Positions 57,371 to 64,000 of a DNA stretch of 64,000 nt are shown here, piece after piece. A program made the position numbers and the translations under genes. The notes beneath the pieces were generated by a model. The model was not told where the DNA came from and ran no database searches. It worked only from the letters and a program-made list of their open reading frames with translations. The stretch comes from Pseudomonas sp. UBA1879. Its GTDB lineage: Bacteria > Pseudomonadota > Gammaproteobacteria > Pseudomonadales > Pseudomonadaceae. Numbering within the stretch: position 1 is the first letter of the stretch; the number at the start of each line of letters is the position of its first letter. The stretch is from NCBI RefSeq assembly GCF_002338065.1, contig NZ_DDHJ01000013.1, forward strand, positions 208,374 to 272,373, read 5' to 3'.

Positions 57371-58585
57371 TTAGCGTTTGGTTCTCGGGAGAAGGATGGC
57401 AAGGATGCCGAGCAACGGCAGGTAGGAGCACAGGGTATAGACGTAGACAATGCCGTGAAGATCCGCGAGGTGTCCCAATAATGCCGCGCCGATGCCACCG
57501 AAGCCGAACATCAGGCCGAAGAAAATCCCGGCGATCATGCCAACGTTGCCCGGCACCAGCTCTTGCGCATACACGACGATGGCCGAAAACGCCGAGGCCA
57601 GGATGAAGCCGATGATCACGCTCAGCACGCTGGTCCAGAACAAGTCGGCGTAGGGCAAGGCGATGGTGAACGGCGCCACGCCGAGGATCGAGAACCAGAT
57701 GACGGCCTTGCGGCCGATCTTGTCGCCGATCGGTCCGCCGAAGAACGTACCGGCCGCCACCGCCGCGAGGAACATGAACAGGTGCAGCTGCGAACTGGCG
57801 ACGGTCAGTTGGAATTTGTCGATCAGGAAAAAGGTGAAATAGCTGGTGAAACTGGCCATGTAGAAATATTTGGAGAACACCAGCAGCGCCAGCACGATCA
57901 ACGCGCCGGTCACCCGCCCTTTGGACAGGCCGTGAGTCGCGGCGTGCCCGGCCTTGAGCTTGAACAGCGCTAAATGCTTTTTATACCAGCGGCTGATGGC
58001 GTACAGCAGCCCCACGGAGAACAGCGCGATCAGGGCGAAATAGGCGATGTGGCCTTGGCCGAACGGAATGATGATCGCCGCCGCCAGCAACGGCCCGATG
58101 GCTGAGCCGCTGTTGCCACCCACCTGAAAGCTCGACTGCGCCAGCCCGAAACGCCCGCCAGACGCCAGGCGAGCGATGCGCGAAGCTTCCGGATGGAAGG
58201 TCGACGAACCGATGCCGATCAGGCCCGCCGCCAGCAGGATGAGCGGGAAGCTGCCCACCGTCGCGAGCATCAACACCCCCGCCAGAATGCACAGCGACCC
58301 GACTGGCAGCACCAGTGGGTTCGGGTGGCGATCCGTGTAGTAACCGACCCAGGGCTGCAGCAACGACGCCGTGACCTGAAACGTCAGCGTGATCAGCCCG
58401 ACCTGAGTGAAGCTCAAGCCGTACGACGCTTTGAGCATCGGATAGATCGACGGCAGGATCGACTGGATCAGGTCGTTGAGCAAGTGCGCCAGCGCCACTG
58501 CGCCAATAATGCGCAGGACCAGTGGGCTGGATTGAGGGGGCGCGGGAGCTGCGGTCGAAGGGCTAGTGACGGCCATCGGGTTCAT
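57371..58585 (-). CDS. fsr: MFS efflux protein, fosmidomycin-resistance (Fsr) family
   Basis: About 404 residues with 12 hydrophobic helices. Fsr-type segments: AVALAHLLNDLIQSILPSIYPMLKASYGLSFTQVGLITLTFQVTASLLQPWVGYYTDR, GLIGIGSSTFHPEASRIARLASGGRFGLAQSSFQVGGNSGSAIGPLLAA, GGPIGDKIGRKAVIWFS. The start is uncertain (two Met three codons apart, MNPMAV); upstream residues do not look like family sequence. In E. coli Fsr exports fosmidomycin. Tightly coupled to arsB. Confidence 0.87.
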   Translation of the reverse strand: MNPMAVTSPSTAAPAPPQSSPLVLRIIGAVALAHLLNDLIQSILPSIYPMLKASYGLSFTQVGLITLTFQVTASLLQPWVGYYTDRHPNPLVLPVGSLCILAGVLMLATVGSFPLILLAAGLIGIGSSTFHPEASRIARLASGGRFGLAQSSFQVGGNSGSAIGPLLAAAIIIPFGQGHIAYFALIALFSVGLLYAISRWYKKHLALFKLKAGHAATHGLSKGRVTGALIVLALLVFSKYFYMASFTSYFTFFLIDKFQLTVASSQLHLFMFLAAVAAGTFFGGPIGDKIGRKAVIWFSILGVAPFTIALPYADLFWTSVLSVIIGFILASAFSAIVVYAQELVPGNVGMIAGIFFGLMFGFGGIGAALLGHLADLHGIVYVYTLCSYLPLLGILAILLPRTKR

Positions 58586-58762
58586 CCATCGAACGGGTGA
58601 TGTGCCGCACGCAATGATGACAAGATATGTCAGCGGCACCGAGGGCCGTCAATGTGCCATTTTTTGGGGCAGTGGTGCCACGTTTTGTTGCGGGACTTAT
58701 TGGGCGTGCAAACAATACCCTGCTGCCAACACTAAGCGGGAATCGAATGCTGAGTTTCAACG

Positions 58763-58858
58763 CAGGCCATGGGAGTCGGCTTGCTGGCGGATGCGGTCTT
58801 TCAGTCAACGCCTCTATGACTGACTGACGCTTTCGCCAGCAAGCCGGCTCCCACACAG
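58763..58858. repeat. REP pair of the CGGC subfamily
   Basis: ATGGGAGTCGGCTTGCTGGCGGATGCGGTC opposes GACGCTTTCGCCAGCAAGCCGGCTCCCACA, between the two minus-strand transporter genes. Confidence 0.88.
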
Positions 58859-58875
58859 GGGCAGCAGGATAGGGC

Positions 58876-60216
58876 TCATGCAGCCGAGTGCATCGCCTGC
58901 CGCCGCTCCAGCGCCCCGTCCACGTCATGCAACGACACCTTCGAGGTTTCCGGCAACGCCAGACCGCCGATCAGACCCAAGACCGCGACCGCAATCAGGT
59001 AAAACGCCGGGGACAGGTTGCTGCCGGTCATCCCAATCAGCCAGGTCGCCATCAACGGTGCGGTGCCGCCGAAGATGGTGTAGGCAATGTTGTAGGTGAT
59101 CGCTGAAGCGGTGTAACGGGTGCGGGTGGGAAACGTCTCGGACAACAGCGCCGCGGTCACCACGTTGCACAGCACCGCGCCGGTGGCCAGCAGCATCACG
59201 CCGATGATAGAGCCTGCGAACGAGCCGGAACTGGCCATCAGAAACGACGGATACACCACCACGGCCAGCAGGACACAAGCCGTGATGACGGTCGCACGGC
59301 GTCCGACCTTGTCGGAAAACGCTCCGGCCACCGGGCACAACAACGAGGCAAACAGCAGCGCGAGCAGCGACACCAGCAACGCCGTTGCACGGCTCAGACC
59401 ACCGGCGACTTGCAGGTAGGTCGCGAAGTACGTGGTGAACATATAGAAGGAGAGTGCCGTCAGCGAGATAAACGCGCCGAGGGCGAGAATTGCGCCGCCA
59501 TGATGGTGCAGGGTTTCCTTGAGCGGCGAGTGAGCCACCGCGTGTTCCTCCGTAACCGCCTGGAACGCCGGGGTTTCGTCCAGCTTCCAACGCAGGTACA
59601 GGCCGACCAACCCCAGTGGCGCGGCGACCAGGAACGGCACGCGCCAGCCCCAACTGCTCATGGCCTCCGCCGAGAGCGAGGCTTCCAGCGCGTAAGCGAA
59701 AATCGCCGCCGAGGCGAACGCCGCGAAGGTCGAGACCGGCACGAAACTGCCGTACCACGCCCGTTTGCCCCGTGGAGCGTGTTCCATCAAATAGGCGCAG
59801 GCCCCCGCGTATTCGCCCCCGGCTGAAAAGCCCTGGGCGCAACGGATGATGGTCAGCAGGATCGGTGCGATCACGCCGATGGCGGCATAGGTAGGCAGCA
59901 CCCCAATAAGGGTCGTGGCTCCCGCCATCAACAGGATGGTGAAAGCCAGCGTACGTTTACGGCCAATCTTGTCGCCCAGCATGCCGAAGAACAGCCCGCC
60001 CAAAGGGCGAAAGGCAAAGGCCACGGCGAACACCGCGAAAGTCTTGAGCAACGCCGCGCTGGCATCACCGCTGGGGAAAAACTGCTGAGCGATGGTGGTG
60101 GCCAGGAATCCGTAGACCGCAAAGTCGAACCATTCGACGAAGTTGCCGATGCCGGCCGCTACGATGACTTTTCTCAAGGTGGCAGGGTCAACCTGCTCGA
60201 TGGCTGGAGTGGTCAT
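58876..60216 (-). CDS. MFS transporter, metabolite:H+ symporter (MHS) family
   Basis: 446 residues, 12 hydrophobic helices. MHS hallmarks: GNFVEWFDFAVYGFLA in helix 1, FRPLGGLFFGMLGDKIGRKRTLAFTI, the RCAQGFSAGGEYAGACAYLMEHAPRGKRAWYGSF block, and ETPAFQA. Close to the ProP/KgtP/ShiA group, which imports osmolytes, 2-oxoglutarate, citrate or shikimate; the substrate here is unknown. Confidence 0.9.
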   Translation of the reverse strand: MTTPAIEQVDPATLRKVIVAAGIGNFVEWFDFAVYGFLATTIAQQFFPSGDASAALLKTFAVFAVAFAFRPLGGLFFGMLGDKIGRKRTLAFTILLMAGATTLIGVLPTYAAIGVIAPILLTIIRCAQGFSAGGEYAGACAYLMEHAPRGKRAWYGSFVPVSTFAAFASAAIFAYALEASLSAEAMSSWGWRVPFLVAAPLGLVGLYLRWKLDETPAFQAVTEEHAVAHSPLKETLHHHGGAILALGAFISLTALSFYMFTTYFATYLQVAGGLSRATALLVSLLALLFASLLCPVAGAFSDKVGRRATVITACVLLAVVVYPSFLMASSGSFAGSIIGVMLLATGAVLCNVVTAALLSETFPTRTRYTASAITYNIAYTIFGGTAPLMATWLIGMTGSNLSPAFYLIAVAVLGLIGGLALPETSKVSLHDVDGALERRQAMHSAA

Positions 60217-60392
60217 GAAAACCTCGGCGCGCGTAGGAAAGATCCGATTATCGGTACAGCGCCTGAGCCGCCTTACTCCAGAAGTGTCGTTGACGTACTC
60301 AGGACCGACCTGTCATGGGGTCCGGTCCGCAGGATTCGTGCCAGCCGTACGCAGCGGCTGAGGCAGGTCCGCGTTTTTCTAAACGCTGAACC

Positions 60393-60420
60393 TCGTGGGA
60401 GTGGGTTTGCTCACCCACAA
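60393..60420. repeat. Partial REP unit
   Basis: CGTGGGAGTGGGTTTGCTCACCCACAAGG, a self-complementary but shortened copy between the MHS transporter and the PLP enzyme gene. Confidence 0.55.
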
Positions 60421-60440
60421 GGATCGCCCAGAGTGAACAC

Positions 60441-61349
60441 TCAACGGTAGCGCTTCAAAGCACCGCTGGCTCGCTTGCCTTGCAACCCTCCGGTATGCAC
60501 GAAGACCAGACGCGTGCCGTTCGCGAACCGCCCCGCCTCCACCGTCTGCTGCAAGGCGAGCAGTGCTTTGCCGGTATAAAGGGGTTCGAAGGGGACGCCG
60601 CTTTGCGATTCGCTCGTTTCGATAAAGGCCAGCAGTGAGGCATCGATTTTGCCGAATCCTCCGCGACTGGCATCGAGCAATTCGTAGCGGGCATGGGCGT
60701 CAGCACCGACAATGGCCGTCACGTTTTCGGCAACCCCATGCCCCGTCGGCACCGCCATCGCGCCGTACACCTTGCGAGGTCGGGATTCGGCCAGCACCAA
60801 CCCGGCCAGCGTTGTGCCCGTTCCACAGGCCAGCCACCAGCCGTCATAGTCGTCCCAGCCGATGCCAGCCCGTTGATCGCAAGCTTGACGCACGATCTCG
60901 GCACAACCCAACGCCCCTTCCCGCCCACCGCCGCCTTCGGGAATCGGAAACAGCTGTGGATAACGCTCGCGCCACGGCGTCCAGAAATTCGCGTCGTGCC
61001 GGGCGCGATAACCGGCGTAGCCGAGCCAGTGAAGCTCCATGCCGAAGGCTTGAAGGTCCAGCACCGTGGGCGTTTCCACCGGATGCCCCCGTAACAGGCC
61101 GACCGTGGGAAAGCCGAAGCGCTGCCCCGCCGCCGCCAGCGCATGCAGGTGATTGGAATGCGCCCCGCCCAGACTGATCACCCCGTCGGCGCCCGTCTTT
61201 CTTGCAGCGGCGAGGTGGTGAGAGAGCTTGAACCATTTGTTGCCGCTGATCAGCGGGTCGATCAGATCAAGACGCAGGATCGCGACGCTGACGCCGGATG
61301 CGGCGAGCCAAGGCAGGTTCAGGGGTTGGAGCGGGGCTTGGGGGAGCAT
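60441..61349 (-). CDS. PLP-dependent D-cysteine desulfhydrase / ACC deaminase-like enzyme
   Basis: 302 residues from MLPQAPLQPLNLPWLAASGV. Fold-type II PLP family: the Schiff-base Lys in SGNKWFKLSHHL, GGAHSNHLHALAAAGQRFGF as the phosphate/substrate loop, and the PLP-phosphate loop CGTGTTLAGLVLA. The length and the short N-terminus fit the DcyD/YedO group better than true ACC deaminase (about 338 aa). The reaction is probably conversion of D-cysteine (or a related amino acid) to pyruvate; not certain. Confidence 0.82.
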   Translation of the reverse strand: MLPQAPLQPLNLPWLAASGVSVAILRLDLIDPLISGNKWFKLSHHLAAARKTGADGVISLGGAHSNHLHALAAAGQRFGFPTVGLLRGHPVETPTVLDLQAFGMELHWLGYAGYRARHDANFWTPWRERYPQLFPIPEGGGGREGALGCAEIVRQACDQRAGIGWDDYDGWWLACGTGTTLAGLVLAESRPRKVYGAMAVPTGHGVAENVTAIVGADAHARYELLDASRGGFGKIDASLLAFIETSESQSGVPFEPLYTGKALLALQQTVEAGRFANGTRLVFVHTGGLQGKRASGALKRYR

Positions 61350-61449
61350 GACGATCGGCACACGGCGAAAAGTCCGAAGTCTACCGCACAGACCCGCTTG
61401 ACGCTGAACGCTGTGAAAGGTCCCCACTCAGACTCGCCTGACGCCAACC

Positions 61450-61545
61450 TCTGTGGGAGTAAGCTTGCTCACGAACGCGGTGTATCTGTCCTGTAAAAGC
61501 TGACTGACAGGACGCCTTCGTGAGCACGCTCTCTCACCCAGCAGC
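61450..61545. repeat. REP pair, degenerate on the right
   Basis: CTGTGGGAGTAAGCTTGCTCACGAACGCGG opposes GACGCCTTCGTGAGCACGCTCTCTCACCCA, between fadH and the PLP enzyme gene. Confidence 0.75.
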
Positions 61546-61568
61546 GACTCAAGCCAAGGTGGAAGCGC

Positions 61569-63608
61569 TTACAGCTCCGCCGCCAACCGCGAGCCCTGGT
61601 TGATCGCCCGTTTGGCATCCAGCTCTGCTGCGACGTCCGCGCCGCCGATCAAATGCACGTTCTGCCCGGCTGCTTGCAACCCATCGTAGAGCTCACGCAA
61701 CGGGTCCTGCCCCGCGCAGATCACCACATTGTCCACCGCCAGCAGCTTCTCTTCGCCATCGGCACCGATGCGGATGTGCAGGCCGGCGTCGTCGATCTTC
61801 AGGTATTCGACGCTGTTGAGCATTTGCACGTGCTTGTTCTTCAAGCCTGCGCGGTGGATCCAGCCAGTGGTTTTGCCGAGGCCGTCGCCGACTTTGGTAG
61901 CCTTGCGTTGCAACAGAAACACCTGACGCGCCGGGGCATGGGGATGGGGCGTGATGCCCGCGATGCCACCCCGTGCTTCCAGCGCGCTGTCAATGCCCCA
62001 TTCTTCCCAGAACGCGTCGCGATCAAGGCTTGTGGACACGCCTTGGTGCACCAGAAACTCCGAGACGTCGAATCCGATGCCACCCGCGCCAATCACCGCC
62101 ACCGAATGGCCCACCGGTTTGCGCTGCAGAATCACATCGAGGTAGCTGAGCACTTTGGGGTGATCAATGCCGGTGATCGCCGGCACGCGCGGCGCGATGC
62201 CGGTTGCCAGGATGACCTCGTCGTAGCCTTTGCCAACCAGATCCTCCACCGCGACGCGGGTGTTCAGGCGCACATCTACGCCCGTGGTCTGCAATTTGCG
62301 GCCGAAATAGCGCAGCGTCTCAAAGAATTCCTCCTTGCCCGGCACGCGTTTGGCAATGTTGAACTGGCCGCCAATCTCGCTCGCTGAGTCGAACAGCGTC
62401 ACCTCATGCCCGCGTTCGGCCGCCACCGTCGCAGCGGCCAGCCCCGCCGGCCCGGCACCGACCACGGCGATTTTCTTGATCTGTTGCACCGGCAGGTAGT
62501 TCAGCTCGGTTTCGTGACAGGCCCGCGGGTTGACCAGGCAGCTGGTGAGCTTGCCGTCGAAAATGTGGTCCAGACACGCCTGGTTGCAGCCGATGCAGGT
62601 GTTGATCTCGTCGCCACGACCGGCAGCGGCCTTGTTGACGAACTCGGGGTCTGCAAGAAACGGCCGCGCCATGGACACCATGTCGGCGTCGCCTTCGGCC
62701 AATACGGCTTCGGCGACTTCCGGGGTGTTGATGCGGTTGGTGGTGATCAACGGGATCGACACCGCACCGCGCAGTTTCGCCGTGACCTTGGCGAAGGCCG
62801 CGCGGGGCACTTTGGTGGCGATGGTCGGGATTCGCGCTTCGTGCCAGCCAATGCCCGTGTTGATGATCGTCGCACCGGCCTGCTCGATGGCCTGGGCCAA
62901 TTGCACCACTTCTTCCCAAACGCTGCCGCCTTCGATCAGATCAAGCATCGACAGGCGATAGATGATGATGAAATTCGGCCCCACGGCCTCGCGCACCCGC
63001 CGCACGATTTCGATGGCCAGACGCATACGATTTTCATAGCTGCCGCCCCAGCGGTCAGTGCGGTGGTTGGTGTGCGCTGCAAGGAACTGGTTGATCAGGT
63101 AGCCTTCCGAGCCCATGATTTCCACGCCGTCGTACTCGGCGGTCTGGGCCAGGGTCGCGCAGGTCACGAAATCCTGGATCTGCTTTTCGATGCCCTCCTC
63201 ATCCAGCTCTTTGGGCTTGAACGGGTTGATCGGCGCCTGAATCGCACTCGGCGCAACTTGCTTGGGGCTGTAGGCATAACGGCCGGTGTGCAGGATCTGC
63301 ATGCAAATCTTGCCGCCCGCCTCATGTACGGCGCGGGTAACGATGCGATGGTGTTCCGCCTCTTCCGGCGTGGTCAGTTTTGCCGAACCGCTATAAACGC
63401 CGCCTTCCACGTTGGGCGCCACGCCGCCGGTAACCATCAGACCCACCCCGCCTCGGGCACGCTCGGCGAAATAAGCCGCCATGCGTTCGAAACCCCCGGG
63501 CTTTTCTTCAAGACCGGTGTGCATCGACCCCATCAGCGTGCGGTTGCGCAGCGTGGTGAATCCCAGGTCCAGGGGAGCCAGCAAATGCGGGTAGTGGGCG
63601 GCGGCCAT
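61569..63608 (-). CDS. fadH: 2,4-dienoyl-CoA reductase (NADPH)
   Basis: Reduces 2,4-dienoyl-CoA in beta-oxidation of unsaturated fatty acids. 679 residues from MAAAHYPHLLAPL; a GGAG site six bases before this ATG decides it over the Met five codons upstream. Old-yellow-enzyme barrel (TLMGSMHTGLEEKPGG; SEGYLINQFLAAHTNHRTDRWGGSYENRMR), 4Fe-4S cysteines CIGCNQACLDHIFDGKLTSCLVNPRAC, FAD site VVGAGPAGLAAATVAAERGHEVTLFD and NADPH site VAVIGAGGIGFDVSEFLV. It resembles trimethylamine dehydrogenase-type enzymes, but the length and the HxxY-type site fit FadH. Confidence 0.95.
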   Translation of the reverse strand: MAAAHYPHLLAPLDLGFTTLRNRTLMGSMHTGLEEKPGGFERMAAYFAERARGGVGLMVTGGVAPNVEGGVYSGSAKLTTPEEAEHHRIVTRAVHEAGGKICMQILHTGRYAYSPKQVAPSAIQAPINPFKPKELDEEGIEKQIQDFVTCATLAQTAEYDGVEIMGSEGYLINQFLAAHTNHRTDRWGGSYENRMRLAIEIVRRVREAVGPNFIIIYRLSMLDLIEGGSVWEEVVQLAQAIEQAGATIINTGIGWHEARIPTIATKVPRAAFAKVTAKLRGAVSIPLITTNRINTPEVAEAVLAEGDADMVSMARPFLADPEFVNKAAAGRGDEINTCIGCNQACLDHIFDGKLTSCLVNPRACHETELNYLPVQQIKKIAVVGAGPAGLAAATVAAERGHEVTLFDSASEIGGQFNIAKRVPGKEEFFETLRYFGRKLQTTGVDVRLNTRVAVEDLVGKGYDEVILATGIAPRVPAITGIDHPKVLSYLDVILQRKPVGHSVAVIGAGGIGFDVSEFLVHQGVSTSLDRDAFWEEWGIDSALEARGGIAGITPHPHAPARQVFLLQRKATKVGDGLGKTTGWIHRAGLKNKHVQMLNSVEYLKIDDAGLHIRIGADGEEKLLAVDNVVICAGQDPLRELYDGLQAAGQNVHLIGGADVAAELDAKRAINQGSRLAAEL

Positions 63609-63856
63609 ATGAAACTCCATCAAGCATCATCACGTAGGCGCGAGCGCTCTTGGGCGCCCGTCGTTTATTCGGGACTACAGCGCAGTCCCCGTTCATGACG
63701 CCGACAGTAAACAGCATCGTGGTCACGCTCAATGACCGGTTATCACAATTTAATGACCGAAACGCGCAGCGTATTACGGGGATGTTTAACCGCACAGCCC
63801 CATCAATCGCTAGATCCCGTGAAGACGGCGGACAAACGACAGGCTCAAGCGCCGCC

Positions 63857-64000
63857 TCATCGTTTACGCAGCTGCCGCCAAGTGTCGACGCTGTAAACGA
63901 GCAGCCCAAGCCAGATGAACACAAACGCTGTCAACGTCGCTGGCGCCAGCGCTTCGCCAAACACGGTCACGGCCAGAATCAGCACCAGCGTCGGCGCAAC
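63857..64000 (-). CDS. rarD: EamA/RarD-type transporter, C-terminal 47 residues (cut by window edge)
   Basis: Reading inward from the right edge on the minus strand: VAPTLVLILAVTVFGEAL, then ALAPATLTAFVFIWLGLLVYSVD, ending in TWRQLRKR and a stop. The APT...GE.l....l.tF.fIW.aL..y..D pattern is the end of RarD (chloramphenicol-sensitive protein) in the DMT superfamily. Only the last two helices are visible, so the symbol is tentative. Confidence 0.7.
   Translation of the reverse strand, partial: VAPTLVLILAVTVFGEALAPATLTAFVFIWLGLLVYSVDTWRQLRKR

Noticed and set aside
60441..61349. True ACC deaminase (AcdS)
   Set aside because: The protein is about 35 residues shorter than AcdS and begins like DcyD-type enzymes, so D-cysteine desulfhydrase is the better guess.
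1..64000. tRNA or rRNA genes, CRISPR arrays, prophage or complete insertion sequence
   Set aside because: I looked through all intergenic regions and saw no cloverleaf-forming sequence, regularly spaced repeat array, integrase or transposase. A tRNA scan was not possible, so a missed tRNA is unlikely but not excluded.

Overview
The window is core chromosome of a Pseudomonas species, probably from the fluorescens/syringae side of the genus. The evidence is gene content and order: serS-crcB-rarA-lolA-ftsK; aat-bpt-infA; clpA/clpS facing cspD; monomeric idh-nudJ-mnmA-hflD-purB; aceA followed by a 13-gene nuo operon with fused nuoCD; a BqsRS/CarSR-like two-component locus; queD; the nadK-to-pepN cluster; and fadH. 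Many REP-type palindromes of the 'GTGGGAGC-GAGC/CGGC-TTGCT' kind, typical of Pseudomonas, lie between the genes. Two genes are cut by the window edges: serS on the left and a rarD-like EamA transporter on the right.

Layout. 1-5.9 kb (minus): ftsK, lolA, rarA, crcB and serS, for chromosome segregation, lipoprotein carriage, fork maintenance, fluoride export and seryl-tRNA charging. 6.3-11.5 kb: aat, bpt and infA (plus) face clpA and clpS (minus). This groups both N-degron aminoacyl-transferases with the ClpS adaptor and the ClpA unfoldase, i.e. most of the N-end-rule pathway; cspD diverges from clpS. 12-20.9 kb (plus): idh, a Nudix hydrolase, mnmA, hflD, purB, the ribosomal oxygenase roxA, a GNAT acetyltransferase and a small secretin-domain protein. 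21.5-38.3 kb (plus): aceA (glyoxylate shunt), then nuoA-N (complex I), which makes this a carbon-flux and respiration block. 39.2-46.6 kb: an AI-2E family permease, a Cache-domain chemoreceptor, the bqsRS/carSR-like operon with two PepSY proteins, a patatin-like phospholipase and queD.

46.6-48.3 kb holds the least expected gene, an omptin-family outer-membrane protease with its catalytic and S1-pocket residues intact. It lies beside a REP pair split by a 154-bp MITE-like palindrome. 48.3-55 kb (minus) is a compact nadK / metallophosphatase / rhomboid / yeaC / DUF2797 / pepN cluster. 55-64 kb has a DUF1853 gene, a tightly coupled fsr-arsB pair with no arsR or arsC nearby, an MHS-family transporter, a PLP-dependent D-cysteine desulfhydrase/ACC deaminase-like enzyme, fadH and the rarD fragment.

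I see no prophage, CRISPR array, tRNA, rRNA or complete insertion sequence. The noncoding DNA is more unusual than most of the genes. It includes a 0.75-kb imperfect inverted repeat after nuoN, two related palindromes and a minus-strand terminator upstream of aceA, a Fur-box-like site before nuoA, two perfect hairpins between nuoF and nuoG, and a BqsR-box-like site before the PepSY/bqsRS operon. Compared with the P. aeruginosa order as I remember it, trxB is missing between ftsK and aat, and icd is missing between cspD and idh.
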